A program made the position numbers and the translations under genes. From assembly GCF_016278775.1 (NCBI RefSeq), contig NZ_JADQBF010000004.1:62001-126000 (forward strand): a stretch of DNA of 64,000 nucleotides. The letters are read 5' to 3'. The notes beneath the pieces are model-generated. The model searched no databases, was not told the origin of the DNA, and was given only the letters and a program-made list of their open reading frames with translations. This stretch comes from Demequina sp. Its GTDB lineage: Bacteria; Actinomycetota; Actinomycetes; Actinomycetales; Demequinaceae. Each line of letters starts with the position of its first letter. Position 1 is the first letter of the stretch. Of the stretch, positions 32,369 through 39,983 are shown in pieces.

Positions 32369-33918
32369 GATGCCCCCCATGGGCCATCGTCGGCGGGAAC
32401 ACCTGGCGGGAACAGAGACTGCGGGAGCTGCGCCTGGCATCGTGGACAGATGGGAATATTCTGCCAGACGGGCGCACTCGTGGGGCCTCTCCAGCCCCAA
32501 ACCTCACTCATTTGGGCACCTGGTACGGCGCGTTGGGCGGCGATCTCCGCGTGAACCCCCGGAGACGATGAATGTGTGACTACATTCCCCGACTTATCCC
32601 TGGTGTTGACCCATGCCGCAGGCCCACGGTTCGGGCTTCCGTTCGGAAGGTGCTGTGGCTCCGGGTTCGGGACACGCTCGACCGACGTGGTGGCGGCGCG
32701 ACTCTTTCCGAGGGAGTAGGAACCGCCCGCGACTCCTGCGACTGCGATTGTTGCGGTGATCGCATCACTGTGGTCGCCATACCAGGCTAGAGAGCGGTTG
32801 AACCAGCCGTCGCGTTCACGCAGGTCCCGGATGGCCCTTTGCTTGAGCAGACCGACACAGTAGTCGTTGACTTGGCCAAAGCCCGCGTGCACATCCGAGC
32901 CACAGTCAACGGTGGACGTGACGAGCGTCGTACCGGTTGACGCCTCGTGATCGAAACTGAAGGTGTCGTCGTAGGACACCACGCCCGTACTCACGAACAA
33001 GGGGCCTGACGCCGGATCCCATCGACTCGCGGACCCATCACCTGGGCCGGTGTTGCCGCCGTAGCGTCCGCTCCTCACCTTCGCCCGTGAGTTCACCACC
33101 TTGGTGCTGCCGGTGTGGTAGTCCACCCCCGCGTTGGACTCCCTGCCCATGCAGTCCATCTCGGCGCGCCCGCCCGACGTCGTACACATCGACCTGAGCC
33201 CACTCGCGTCCGTGTAGGCCACGGGGTTGTTCTCCGCGTACCGGTACGCGTCCAACGTGCGCGGGTCTCCCGGATCCATCAACGGATCCGGGCTGAGGAA
33301 CCTGGACAACACCGGGTCGTAGTAGCGGGCATTCAGATACGTGAGCCCCGTGTCGGTGTCTTCCACCTGACCCAACCAGCCACGGTCAATGTCGAGGTCC
33401 TCAGTGCCACGGCGTGCCCCATACGGGGTATGCGCCGTGCGCTGGATGCTTTCCGTGACCGATGCGGCCCCAAACCCTGTCGCCGACGCCGGGTCCACGT
33501 TCAACCCCATCACGACTTGGGCGCTTCCTTGCACGTCACCGAACAGCAACGCCCAGTCAGGCTCACCCCCATTGGTGACCGTCACCGTCGCCACCGTCGC
33601 ACCACCAAACGTGACAAACCTCGTGCCCGTCACCCCACCAGGCACGGCCGCATCGGCATCGTCGACCTGCACATCCCCCACATACACACTCGCCGCCACC
33701 GGTGACGCCTCCGTGGTCAACTCACTGACCTGCACCTGCGCCACCCGTTGACCCGACGCGTCATACACATACACCCGCGCCCCACCAACCGTGGCTGGCC
33801 CGTCCGGCACACTCACGCTGAGTCCCACGACCGCCCCGACCGCTGCATGCGGACGTGGCTGCAGATGCTCGGGCGTCTGGAGCCCCACTCGCGACGTCAG
33901 CGGGGCGAGGCGTCGCAC
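32365..33918 (-). CDS. N-truncated Rhs protein with C-terminal deaminase-like toxin
   Basis: Residues about 10-240 are the end of an Rhs/YD shell and core (GWLGQVEDTDTGLTYLNARY, DPVLSRFLSPDPL, AYRYAENNPVAYTDASGL). The next about 275 residues are a variable tip. It ends with deaminase zinc motifs: H456-A-E458 and P489-I-C491-P-R-C494, 32 residues between Glu and the first Cys, as in secreted cytidine-deaminase-fold toxins. One mid-tip hydrophobic segment (AITATIAVAGVAG) may aid membrane passage. The roughly 1500-residue repeat cage and any secretion signal are missing: the frame starts inside lipoprotein A's last codons (GTG at 33918). It may be a remnant, or translated by coupling to lipoprotein A. 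Confidence 0.8.
   Translation of the reverse strand: MRRLAPLTSRVGLQTPEHLQPRPHAAVGAVVGLSVSVPDGPATVGGARVYVYDASGQRVAQVQVSELTTEASPVAASVYVGDVQVDDADAAVPGGVTGTRFVTFGGATVATVTVTNGGEPDWALLFGDVQGSAQVVMGLNVDPASATGFGAASVTESIQRTAHTPYGARRGTEDLDIDRGWLGQVEDTDTGLTYLNARYYDPVLSRFLSPDPLMDPGDPRTLDAYRYAENNPVAYTDASGLRSMCTTSGGRAEMDCMGRESNAGVDYHTGSTKVVNSRAKVRSGRYGGNTGPGDGSASRWDPASGPLFVSTGVVSYDDTFSFDHEASTGTTLVTSTVDCGSDVHAGFGQVNDYCVGLLKQRAIRDLRERDGWFNRSLAWYGDHSDAITATIAVAGVAGGSYSLGKSRAATTSVERVPNPEPQHLPNGSPNRGPAAWVNTRDKSGNVVTHSSSPGVHAEIAAQRAVPGAQMSEVWGWRGPTSAPVWQNIPICPRCQAQLPQSLFPPGVPADDGPWGAS
33199..33295 (-). repeat. 97-bp Rhs core repeat, main copy
   Basis: Partner of 31761-31857, with four mismatches. Recombination between them would delete the deaminase tip with its immunity gene and fuse the second tip to the main core. 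Confidence 0.92.
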
Positions 33919-34499
33919 TCCGCGGACTGCACCAGCAGGTCCCTTTCCCTGTCGATGTCTACGTCGACGACGGTCTCAAAGCCCGCGCCTTCGAAGAGCC
34001 ACGCCGAGCCAAGTTCGGGAAGATCTCCCTCGTAGAGCCTTGCGCTTGCGTACGTCCTCGACGTAGACACGTAGAACTCACCTACCCCTGCGAGGTCCTC
34101 CACCGGAAGCGCGTAACCGGTTGAGAAGTCAGAAAGGGGCACTGAGTCCGTCAGCGCGCCGGAGTTCACCGCCTGCGGAGACAGTGTGAACTCGACTACC
34201 CCCGGATTCGCACCAGCAAATCGTCCTTCGTGATCGATGATGGACACGTCCGAGTCGTCAACAAGGTCCTGGTCCGCACCAACACCAATGTTGATCTCGT
34301 CACCTGGACACGCTGGTACGAAGCCTGTCAACTCGTCTGCTCCGGTGCGAACCATGAGCACACGGACAGCGTCGACGTCATACGATTGAGGGTCGAACTG
34401 ATCGACGAGTCCAGAACAGCCGACGGTTCCGATTGATGCGCTGGCACAGAGAATCCACAAACTCGGGTGATGCACGCGCCTAGCGTAACCACGCTTCAT
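33897..34499 (-). CDS. Secreted lipoprotein A, overlapping the Rhs fragment
   Basis: A 200-residue lipoprotein with basic N terminus (MKRGYARRVHH), hydrophobic core and lipobox T-V-G-C (Cys28). The mature domain is acidic, beta-rich and ends in DRERDLLVQSAECDASPR; no family is recognised. I chose ATG 34497-34499; a reading to 34547 lacks a signal peptide-like start. Its last 22 bases overlap the first in-frame start of the Rhs fragment, so it could drive translation of the latter, or a recombination event placed the Rhs piece here. Confidence 0.65.
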   Translation of the reverse strand: MKRGYARRVHHPSLWILCASASIGTVGCSGLVDQFDPQSYDVDAVRVLMVRTGADELTGFVPACPGDEINIGVGADQDLVDDSDVSIIDHEGRFAGANPGVVEFTLSPQAVNSGALTDSVPLSDFSTGYALPVEDLAGVGEFYVSTSRTYASARLYEGDLPELGSAWLFEGAGFETVVDVDIDRERDLLVQSAECDASPR

Positions 34500-34530
34500 T
34501 CGGTCGCTGTGGCTCGCGATACCACCCCCG

Positions 34531-34733
34531 TCACATGGGGTTGCCATCTGGATCCTTCACGTTGTAGAGAGTTGGCTGCGGAGCTTCCACGCAATGCTCA
34601 CCCCACTCAGCACACGCTAGTTGGTTCTGGTAGCCGGTGCTGGCCACATTCTCGAGAGCCCAGCCACCAAGAGCCTGGGCAGTGAGCGCAGATGGGCACA
34701 GGCTCAACAAACTGCCTGCACACACCGCCCTGA
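34531..34733 (-). pseudogene. Remnant C terminus of an unknown gene at the island edge
   Basis: A leftward frame of about 65 residues with natural composition (LACAEWGEHC, then TLYNVKDPDGNPM) ends in TGA, 31 bp before lipoprotein A. It stays open rightwards into the hisN promoter but without a start codon other than a GTG at 34725. This looks like the tail of a gene whose front was lost at the island boundary. Confidence 0.35.
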
Positions 34734-34827
34734 CACCTTGATCGGTCGCGAGATCCCAACCCGCACCTTCGCCACCGACTCCGAGGCCGAGGTCACCGAG
34801 CGCGGCTTCCTCAGGTGCCGGTCCTAG
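34729..34827 (+). pseudogene. Remnant C terminus of a native gene before hisN
   Basis: The rightward frame ending at TAG 34825-34827 has G or C at the third position in about 28 of its last 30 codons (for example TLIGREIPTRTFATDSEAEV), like the housekeeping genes and unlike the island. It has no start codon with a ribosome site. It is probably the end of the gene that preceded hisN before the island entered. The product is not recognised. Confidence 0.4.
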
Positions 34828-34850
34828 TCCGGAATCGCCGCGGCAACAAC

Positions 34851-34865
34851 TACCCTGGCCCCATG
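34851..34865 (+). promoter_or_regulatory. Leaderless promoter of hisN
   Basis: TACCCT (34851-34856), six bases, ATG at 34863; no ribosome binding site. It lies 23 bp beyond the stop of the native remnant, so hisN has its own promoter at the island edge. Confidence 0.6.
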
Positions 34866-35672
34866 GCCTACGCCGATGACCTTGCCCTCGCCCTCAGCAT
34901 CGCCGACGAGGTGGACGCCCTCACCATCGCTGGCTCCCAAGGCGACTTCGCCGTGGAGCTCAAGCCGGACGACACCCCCGTCACCGCGATCGACCGCGCC
35001 GCCGAGCAACTGGTCCGTGACCGCCTCGCCACAGCAAGGCCAGGCGACACCATCGTCGGCGAGGAATTTGGCGTCACGGCAGGGACGGACAAGAACTCCG
35101 CAGGCGGCCGACGCTGGGTGGTCGACCCGATCGACGGCACCAAGAATTTTGTGCGCGGCGTGCCTGCCTGGGCCACGCTCATCGGCCTCCTGGACGGGGA
35201 CGACGCCGTGGTGGGCGTGGTCAGCGCCCCCGCCCTAGGCAGGCGGTGGTATGCGTCGCGCGGCGACGGAGCGTGGGGGGTCACGCGCCTCAATGGCTTT
35301 CCCACGGCGCCGCAGCGCCTTGCCGTCTCTTCCGTCACCGCCCTCGCCGACGCGTCGGTGTCCTTCAGTTCGCTCTCCGGCTGGGAGGCACGCGGCCTCC
35401 TCGAACCGTTCCTGGAGTTGACGCGCACGGCCAGGCGCACGCGCGCCTTCGGCGACTTCTGGAGCTACATGATGGTGGCGGAAGGCCTGGTAGACGTGGC
35501 CTGCGAACCGGAGTTGGCGCTGCACGACATGGTGGCCCTGGTGCCCATCGTCACCGAGGCCGGCGGGAGCTTCACCTCCCTTGCGGGCGTTCCTGGCCCC
35601 TTCGGGGCGGACGCCCTCGCCAGCAACGGCTCCCTTCACCACGCCGTCGTCGCGCTACTCGGCCAGAACTAG
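34863..35672 (+). CDS. hisN: Histidinol-phosphatase, inositol-monophosphatase family
   Basis: A 269-residue Mg-dependent phosphatase. The metal-binding motifs are GEEFG (near 74), DPIDGTKNFVRG (near 99) and the C-terminal LHDMVAL. Actinobacterial HisN proteins beside rsgA remove phosphate from histidinol phosphate in histidine synthesis; by sequence alone an inositol monophosphatase activity is also possible. Start is the leaderless-type ATG at 34863. It would normally follow rsgA closely, but the Rhs island lies between them. Confidence 0.88.
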   Translation: MAYADDLALALSIADEVDALTIAGSQGDFAVELKPDDTPVTAIDRAAEQLVRDRLATARPGDTIVGEEFGVTAGTDKNSAGGRRWVVDPIDGTKNFVRGVPAWATLIGLLDGDDAVVGVVSAPALGRRWYASRGDGAWGVTRLNGFPTAPQRLAVSSVTALADASVSFSSLSGWEARGLLEPFLELTRTARRTRAFGDFWSYMMVAEGLVDVACEPELALHDMVALVPIVTEAGGSFTSLAGVPGPFGADALASNGSLHHAVVALLGQN

Positions 35673-35690
35673 GACAAACTTCATACGGCG

Positions 35691-35710
35691 TGCCCCTCAC
35701 TTGGGGGGCA
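35691..35710 (+). terminator. Hairpin after hisN
   Basis: TGCCCC (35691-35696) pairs with GGGGCA (35705-35710) across an 8-base loop. There is no T-tract, so termination is only suggested by position. Confidence 0.35.
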
Positions 35711-35763
35711 GCGATGCCGATAGGACGGGCGTATCCCACTCGTAGGGAGGTCCGAGCACTCCA

Positions 35764-37329
35764 ATGGCGCACATCGTGCTGATAGTTGCCTACGCGGCCT
35801 CCGCTGTGAGCGTCGTGTCGCTGGGCATCGCGATTGTGCGCCGTGGCCGCCTCACGCCTGCCAGCATGGCGCTGCTCGCTCTCATCCTTTCCATCCTTGC
35901 TTGGACCGCTCTGGCGGTGTGGGGCGTGATCGTCCAGCCAGAGGACCTCCAGAGAATGCTGGCGTGGACGATGCCGGCGGCCGCGTCCGTCGTCGCGTCT
36001 GTGCGGGTATTGGTGTGGGCCTTGAGCGACGCGTCGTGGCGGCCCAGCGTGCGCGCCATCGTCACCATGAGCGGACACCCCATGGCGACCGTGCTCGCCG
36101 CCACGATCCCCGAACTGCGCGCACTCGTGGCAATCGACAACGGCGACGGCCTTCAGTACGGGCCGGTGTTCTGGGTACACGTCGCCGTGAGCTACCTCCT
36201 GCTCATGAGCGCCTTGCTGGAGATGGTCCACGCCAGGGCCCACATCCCGCTGCTCGCGCGGGGGCGCCTGGCCATGCTGATTGTCGCCTGGGTGGTCCCG
36301 TTCATCATCAACCTAGGCAAGGTCGTGTTCATCGATCCTGGCGGCCCCGACATCACGCCGCTGGGCTTCGCGTTCACCGCGGCGGCGCTGTACGTCGCGG
36401 TGGTGCGCGGCGGCTTCGCCGACCTTGCGCCCATCGCCAGGCACGAGGTATTCGAGCAACTCGTCGATGCCGTGTTTGTCATCGACTCCCGCGGCAACGT
36501 GGTGGACACGAACGCGAAGGCTCGAGCCCTCGCCGGTCTCGACGAACACGTTGTCAATGCACCATCCCTGCCATTCCACGAGGTGTTCCCTGCGCTTTCT
36601 CGGGTGGCGGGCACTCCCGGCGAACACGACGTGGTCGTGCGGGGCACACCGTTGGTTCTGGACATCGCCACCAACGACCTCACGGACCCGGGCGGGAGGT
36701 ACCTGGGGCGCACCGTCCGCGCCAGAGACGTCACGCAATCCACGATGCAGCGCCGTGAACTCGCGCGCATCCACAATCAACTTGCGCGCGAGGCAAGCGC
36801 GAATGAGGAGCTGAGGGCCGAGCTCGCCAACCAGGCGCTGCGCGATGAGGGAACCGGGCTCCACAACCGCAGATTCGTCATGGAACGCCTGCCGGAACTG
36901 GTCGAAGAATGCGAGAAGCACTCCACTCCGCTCAGCATCGCAATGGTGGACCTCGACCACTTCAAGGCCGTCAACGATACGTGGGGGCACTCCGTGGGCG
37001 ACCGCGTGCTCGCCGCAGTGGCGAAGGCCATGGAGGCCGCCACGCCCCCTGGCCTGATCGCGCGATTCGGCGGCGAGGAGTTCATCGCCTTGTTGCCGGG
37101 ACTCACGGCGGCGGAGGCCGCCGCGCGCGCCGACGCCATACGGGCTGCGTGTGCAGCCGTCGAGGTGCGCACGCGCGAGGGCGTCATCACTCTCACCGCG
37201 AGCGCGGGCGTCGCCTCGTGCGCGCCAGGCAACATCGACGCCTCCAAACTCATTGACGCGGCCGATGCAGCCTTGTACCGCGCCAAGGCCGCGGACCGCG
37301 ACCGAACGTGGGTCGCCGAGAGCGCCTAG
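35764..37329 (+). CDS. Membrane-bound diguanylate cyclase (7TM-PAS-GGDEF)
   Basis: A 521-residue protein: seven N-terminal membrane helices (about 1-225) of the histidine-kinase 7TM sensor type, a PAS-like domain (about 230-340, VFVIDSRGNVVDTNAKA), a short coiled coil (about 340-365), then a GGDEF domain with active site RFGGEEF (GGEEF at 436-440). It should make cyclic di-GMP from GTP. The RxxD inhibitory site usually five residues upstream is absent (LIARF preceded by TPPG), so feedback inhibition is unlikely. A GGGAGG site lies about 12 nt before the ATG. Confidence 0.9.
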   Translation: MAHIVLIVAYAASAVSVVSLGIAIVRRGRLTPASMALLALILSILAWTALAVWGVIVQPEDLQRMLAWTMPAAASVVASVRVLVWALSDASWRPSVRAIVTMSGHPMATVLAATIPELRALVAIDNGDGLQYGPVFWVHVAVSYLLLMSALLEMVHARAHIPLLARGRLAMLIVAWVVPFIINLGKVVFIDPGGPDITPLGFAFTAAALYVAVVRGGFADLAPIARHEVFEQLVDAVFVIDSRGNVVDTNAKARALAGLDEHVVNAPSLPFHEVFPALSRVAGTPGEHDVVVRGTPLVLDIATNDLTDPGGRYLGRTVRARDVTQSTMQRRELARIHNQLAREASANEELRAELANQALRDEGTGLHNRRFVMERLPELVEECEKHSTPLSIAMVDLDHFKAVNDTWGHSVGDRVLAAVAKAMEAATPPGLIARFGGEEFIALLPGLTAAEAAARADAIRAACAAVEVRTREGVITLTASAGVASCAPGNIDASKLIDAADAALYRAKAADRDRTWVAESA

Positions 37330-37336
37330 CGGAGGC

Positions 37337-37768
37337 TCAGTCCCCCAGCACCTCGGCGAGGTCATACCAGAGCAGGGTGCGGTCGGCGAGCCTCTCTGCA
37401 GCGTCGTCGTCGCCAGCCGCAGCGGCCTTGGCGTCGCTCGCCGCATCTTCCTCGTCCACGAATACGCACGCGATCGCGGCGGGATCAAGACGGCCAGCCA
37501 CCAGCACCGCCGCAGGGTGCGTCACCGCGTCAGGGACGGCATCGGCTCTGGAGACGTCGGCGGCAATGACGGCGCGCAAACGCGACCCTCCGTCGAGCGC
37601 CGAGGCCATCGCGGCGGCGTCGATCGCGAACTCGACCAACTCGTCTTCGTCAAGTGCGGCTATGGCCTCTCGCAACAAGTCCGTCACGGCGAAGGCGCGT
37701 TGGGGCTCCCACTGGCCGGACGTCTGGAGTGCAAGTTCGTCCACCGTGGCGGGGATGTAGACCCTCAT
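37337..37768 (-). CDS. DUF6912-like actinobacterial protein
   Basis: A 143-residue soluble acidic protein opening MRVYIPATVDELALQ, an N terminus I associate with the actinobacterial DUF6912 family; function unknown. An Ala/Asp-rich stretch near 110-125 looks like a flexible loop. Start is ATG 37766-37768, with CACACT exactly 6 nt upstream. It converges with the GGDEF gene, 7 bp apart. Confidence 0.6.
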   Translation of the reverse strand: MRVYIPATVDELALQTSGQWEPQRAFAVTDLLREAIAALDEDELVEFAIDAAAMASALDGGSRLRAVIAADVSRADAVPDAVTHPAAVLVAGRLDPAAIACVFVDEEDAASDAKAAAAGDDDAAERLADRTLLWYDLAEVLGD

Positions 37769-37816
37769 GTTCCCAGTGTGACCCTGCGCGACCAAGACTG
37801 CTTGGCGGCGCGCCCG

Positions 37817-39034
37817 TCACACCCTGCTGGGCGCCGGCACCGTGGCCAGACGAGCGGCCGACGCGACCGCCTGGATGCCCTTGCGGGCCGAGGATCGCGG
37901 CGCGCGTTCCCCGAGCGCCTGGCCAGCCAACGTCGCGGCGTCGCACGCACGCGGATCCCACCCGACGGTCCACACGTTCTCCACGGCGCTGTACCGGCGC
38001 AAGGCGTCGGCGACGGCCTCGCGCGGTCGCTGGCCGGCCACCGCCGCGCGCACCCGGTTGACCACGACGAGCCGCGGGGTGGTCTCGACGGGCACCACCG
38101 CGTCGAGTTCAGCGAGCGAGTGCACAAGTCTCTGAATGCCCAGCGGCTCCGCGCTGCCCACGGCGACCACCACGTCGGCCGCCGCGAGCGCGGACAGTGT
38201 CGCGCCGTTGCGTTGGGGAGCGTGGGTGTCGTATTGGAGTTCCTCGTCGCGCTCCAGGGAGAAGCCGCAGTCCACCACGGTGACGGCGGCCTGCGTGCGG
38301 AGCAACTCCCACACGGGCTCGAGCGCGGCAGTCGAGAGTTCCGTCCACCTCTCCGCGCGCGTCACCCCTGACAGGACCCGCAGCCCCTGGGAGGCATGCA
38401 ACGCGTGCCGACGCACGGTGTCTGCGCTAAGGGTTCCCTGCAACGACGCACGGGCGAGGGCGGCGATGCCTGGCGCCTCATCCAGCAGCCCCAAGGCCTG
38501 CGCCACGGCGCCCCCGTACGTGTCCACGTCCACCAGCACAGTCGGCTCCGCCAACGCTAGGTCGTAGGCCATGGACACCGCGAGCGTGGTGCGGCCCGGC
38601 GCCCCTGTGGGGCCCCACACTGCGATGATGATGCCCCGTTCCAGCGCGTCCACGTCGGGAGCCTCCGGAGGGGCCTCAGCAACAGCGGGCTTGTTCGTCG
38701 CAGCGCCGACCGACGTCAGCAACGCGCCAGCATCGTCGTCTGCGGCGAGCAGGTGAGCGATGCCGAGCCCGCGCAAGTGATCCGCGCCATCAGGGCTCGA
38801 CGGCACGCCCACCACGGCCACGCCCGCCGCCGCGAAGTCGGCCACCACTCCCCGGTGCAGGTGCGCCTGCTCCGACACCAACACCACGGAGCCGACGCCA
38901 GCGCGGGCCGCCGCCAGCGCCTCCGAGAGGTCGGCGCAACGACGCGCCACCGTCAGGCCCGGGGCCGCTCCCACCGCGGCCGCCACGGTGCTCTCGCGCG
39001 AGCCGCGGACCGCGATCAGCACCCCCACCGTCAC
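37817..39034 (-). CDS. CpaE-like ParA/MinD-family ATPase (Flp pilus type)
   Basis: A 405-residue protein. The N-terminal third resembles a receiver-like fold without phosphorylation signature; the C-terminal part is a MinD/ParA ATPase with deviant Walker A WGPTGAPGRTT (about 143-153) and VLVDVDTYGGAVAQ. CpaE proteins localise Flp/tad secretion machinery. The GTG start at 39032-39034 overlaps the stop of the SAF-domain gene (GTGA). Other tad genes (CpaF, TadB, TadC, pilin) are not in this window. Confidence 0.75.
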   Translation of the reverse strand: MTVGVLIAVRGSRESTVAAAVGAAPGLTVARRCADLSEALAAARAGVGSVVLVSEQAHLHRGVVADFAAAGVAVVGVPSSPDGADHLRGLGIAHLLAADDDAGALLTSVGAATNKPAVAEAPPEAPDVDALERGIIIAVWGPTGAPGRTTLAVSMAYDLALAEPTVLVDVDTYGGAVAQALGLLDEAPGIAALARASLQGTLSADTVRRHALHASQGLRVLSGVTRAERWTELSTAALEPVWELLRTQAAVTVVDCGFSLERDEELQYDTHAPQRNGATLSALAAADVVVAVGSAEPLGIQRLVHSLAELDAVVPVETTPRLVVVNRVRAAVAGQRPREAVADALRRYSAVENVWTVGWDPRACDAATLAGQALGERAPRSSARKGIQAVASAARLATVPAPSRV

Positions 39035-39651
39035 GCGGCACCACCCGCGAGGCCCACCACGGAGATCTCTCCGCGGGACGCCAGAGCGTCAAGGAACTCC
39101 TCGATGTCGCGCCGTGGAACCACCACGTACACCGTCTCGACCGACCCTGCAGAGAACGACCCGGACTCATGGTCAACCGACTCCACTACCAGGCCGGACG
39201 CGACCAGCGTGGTCTGTGGCTCGTCGGAATCGGTCCGAGTCAGGTAGACGTCGACGAGCGAACCGCGCTCCACACCGTCGGCAAGGGGCAGGCTGGTGCG
39301 CACCGCGATGGGCCTGCCGGTGAAGTCGCCCTGGTCGGCAAGCGCCGCGCGCGGCAACAGCTCGCCGTCGCCCACCACCCGCGTCACGACCTGGCCCCAC
39401 GGCTCCTCGCCAGGCTCCACGTACGTGCCGTCGGGGATCCGCACCTGGACCACCGTCACGTCGTCCCTTGCCAGCACTGTTCCCGGCGTCAACGCGTTCT
39501 TGGCGGCGTAGTAGGGCATGGTCGTGTCGGACGATCGCACGATGCCGGTCACCGCCGTCACGGAAATTGCGATCAACAGCAGTCCTACCAGCAGGCGCGG
39601 ATCGCGCCATCCAGGCCGTCTCAGCCGACCGGCTACAGGTGTGTCACTCAT
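39031..39651 (-). CDS. SAF-domain protein, CpaB/RcpC-like
   Basis: A 206-residue protein with one N-terminal membrane helix (about 20-40, LLVGLLLIAISVTAVTGIV), then an SAF domain (about 50-115, NALTPGTVLARDDVTVVQV) found in Flp pilus assembly proteins CpaB/RcpC. The rest is periplasmic-type. The ATG at 39649-39651 follows a GAGAGGGGGG site. It is coupled to the CpaE-like gene and divergent from an HTH gene. Confidence 0.78.
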   Translation of the reverse strand: MSDTPVAGRLRRPGWRDPRLLVGLLLIAISVTAVTGIVRSSDTTMPYYAAKNALTPGTVLARDDVTVVQVRIPDGTYVEPGEEPWGQVVTRVVGDGELLPRAALADQGDFTGRPIAVRTSLPLADGVERGSLVDVYLTRTDSDEPQTTLVASGLVVESVDHESGSFSAGSVETVYVVVPRRDIEEFLDALASRGEISVVGLAGGAA

Positions 39652-39747
39652 GCGAGACCCCCCTCTCAAGGTGGGATTCATCTTGCCGGACGTGCGCGCC
39701 GCGCGCCACCGCGCTGTGGAAAACCGGGGCGGGCGCTCCGCGGGTGC

Positions 39748-39762
39748 CACAATGGGGGCATG
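39748..39762 (+). promoter_or_regulatory. Leaderless-type start of the small HTH gene
   Basis: CACAAT (39748-39753), six bases, ATG at 39760. This is the C-variant of the TANNNT-N6-ATG arrangement. Confidence 0.4.
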
Positions 39763-39975
39763 ACTTCCCGGTTCCTGACACTCGCCGACGTTCAAGAGGT
39801 GCTCAACATCTCCTCGCCTCAGGCGTACTCCCTGGTGAGGTCAGGCGAACTGCCCGCGATCCAGGTGGGCGGGCGCGGCCAATGGCGCGTCGAGTCGGTG
39901 GAACTGGAGAACTACATTGCCCGCCAGTACCAGGCCACGCGGGCCAAGGTAGAGGCCAGCGGCGCTGAGGGTTAG
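39760..39975 (+). CDS. Small helix-turn-helix (AlpA/excisionase-type) DNA-binding protein
   Basis: A 71-residue protein that is almost only a MerR/excisionase-like winged helix: LTLADVQEVLNISSPQAYSL, then SGELPAIQVGGRGQWRVE and a C-terminal helix. Many actinobacteria carry this gene in the same vicinity of housekeeping genes, so it is probably a chromosomal regulator rather than a phage excisionase. It is divergent from the pilus-type genes and converges with the LSm-like gene, 8 bp away. Confidence 0.8.
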   Translation: MTSRFLTLADVQEVLNISSPQAYSLVRSGELPAIQVGGRGQWRVESVELENYIARQYQATRAKVEASGAEG

Positions 39976-39983
39976 CCCCCCTG

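Noticed and set aside
39760-39975. Phage excisionase as a sign of a prophage
   Set aside because: No integrase, phage gene or attachment site nearby; the gene is in a housekeeping neighbourhood.
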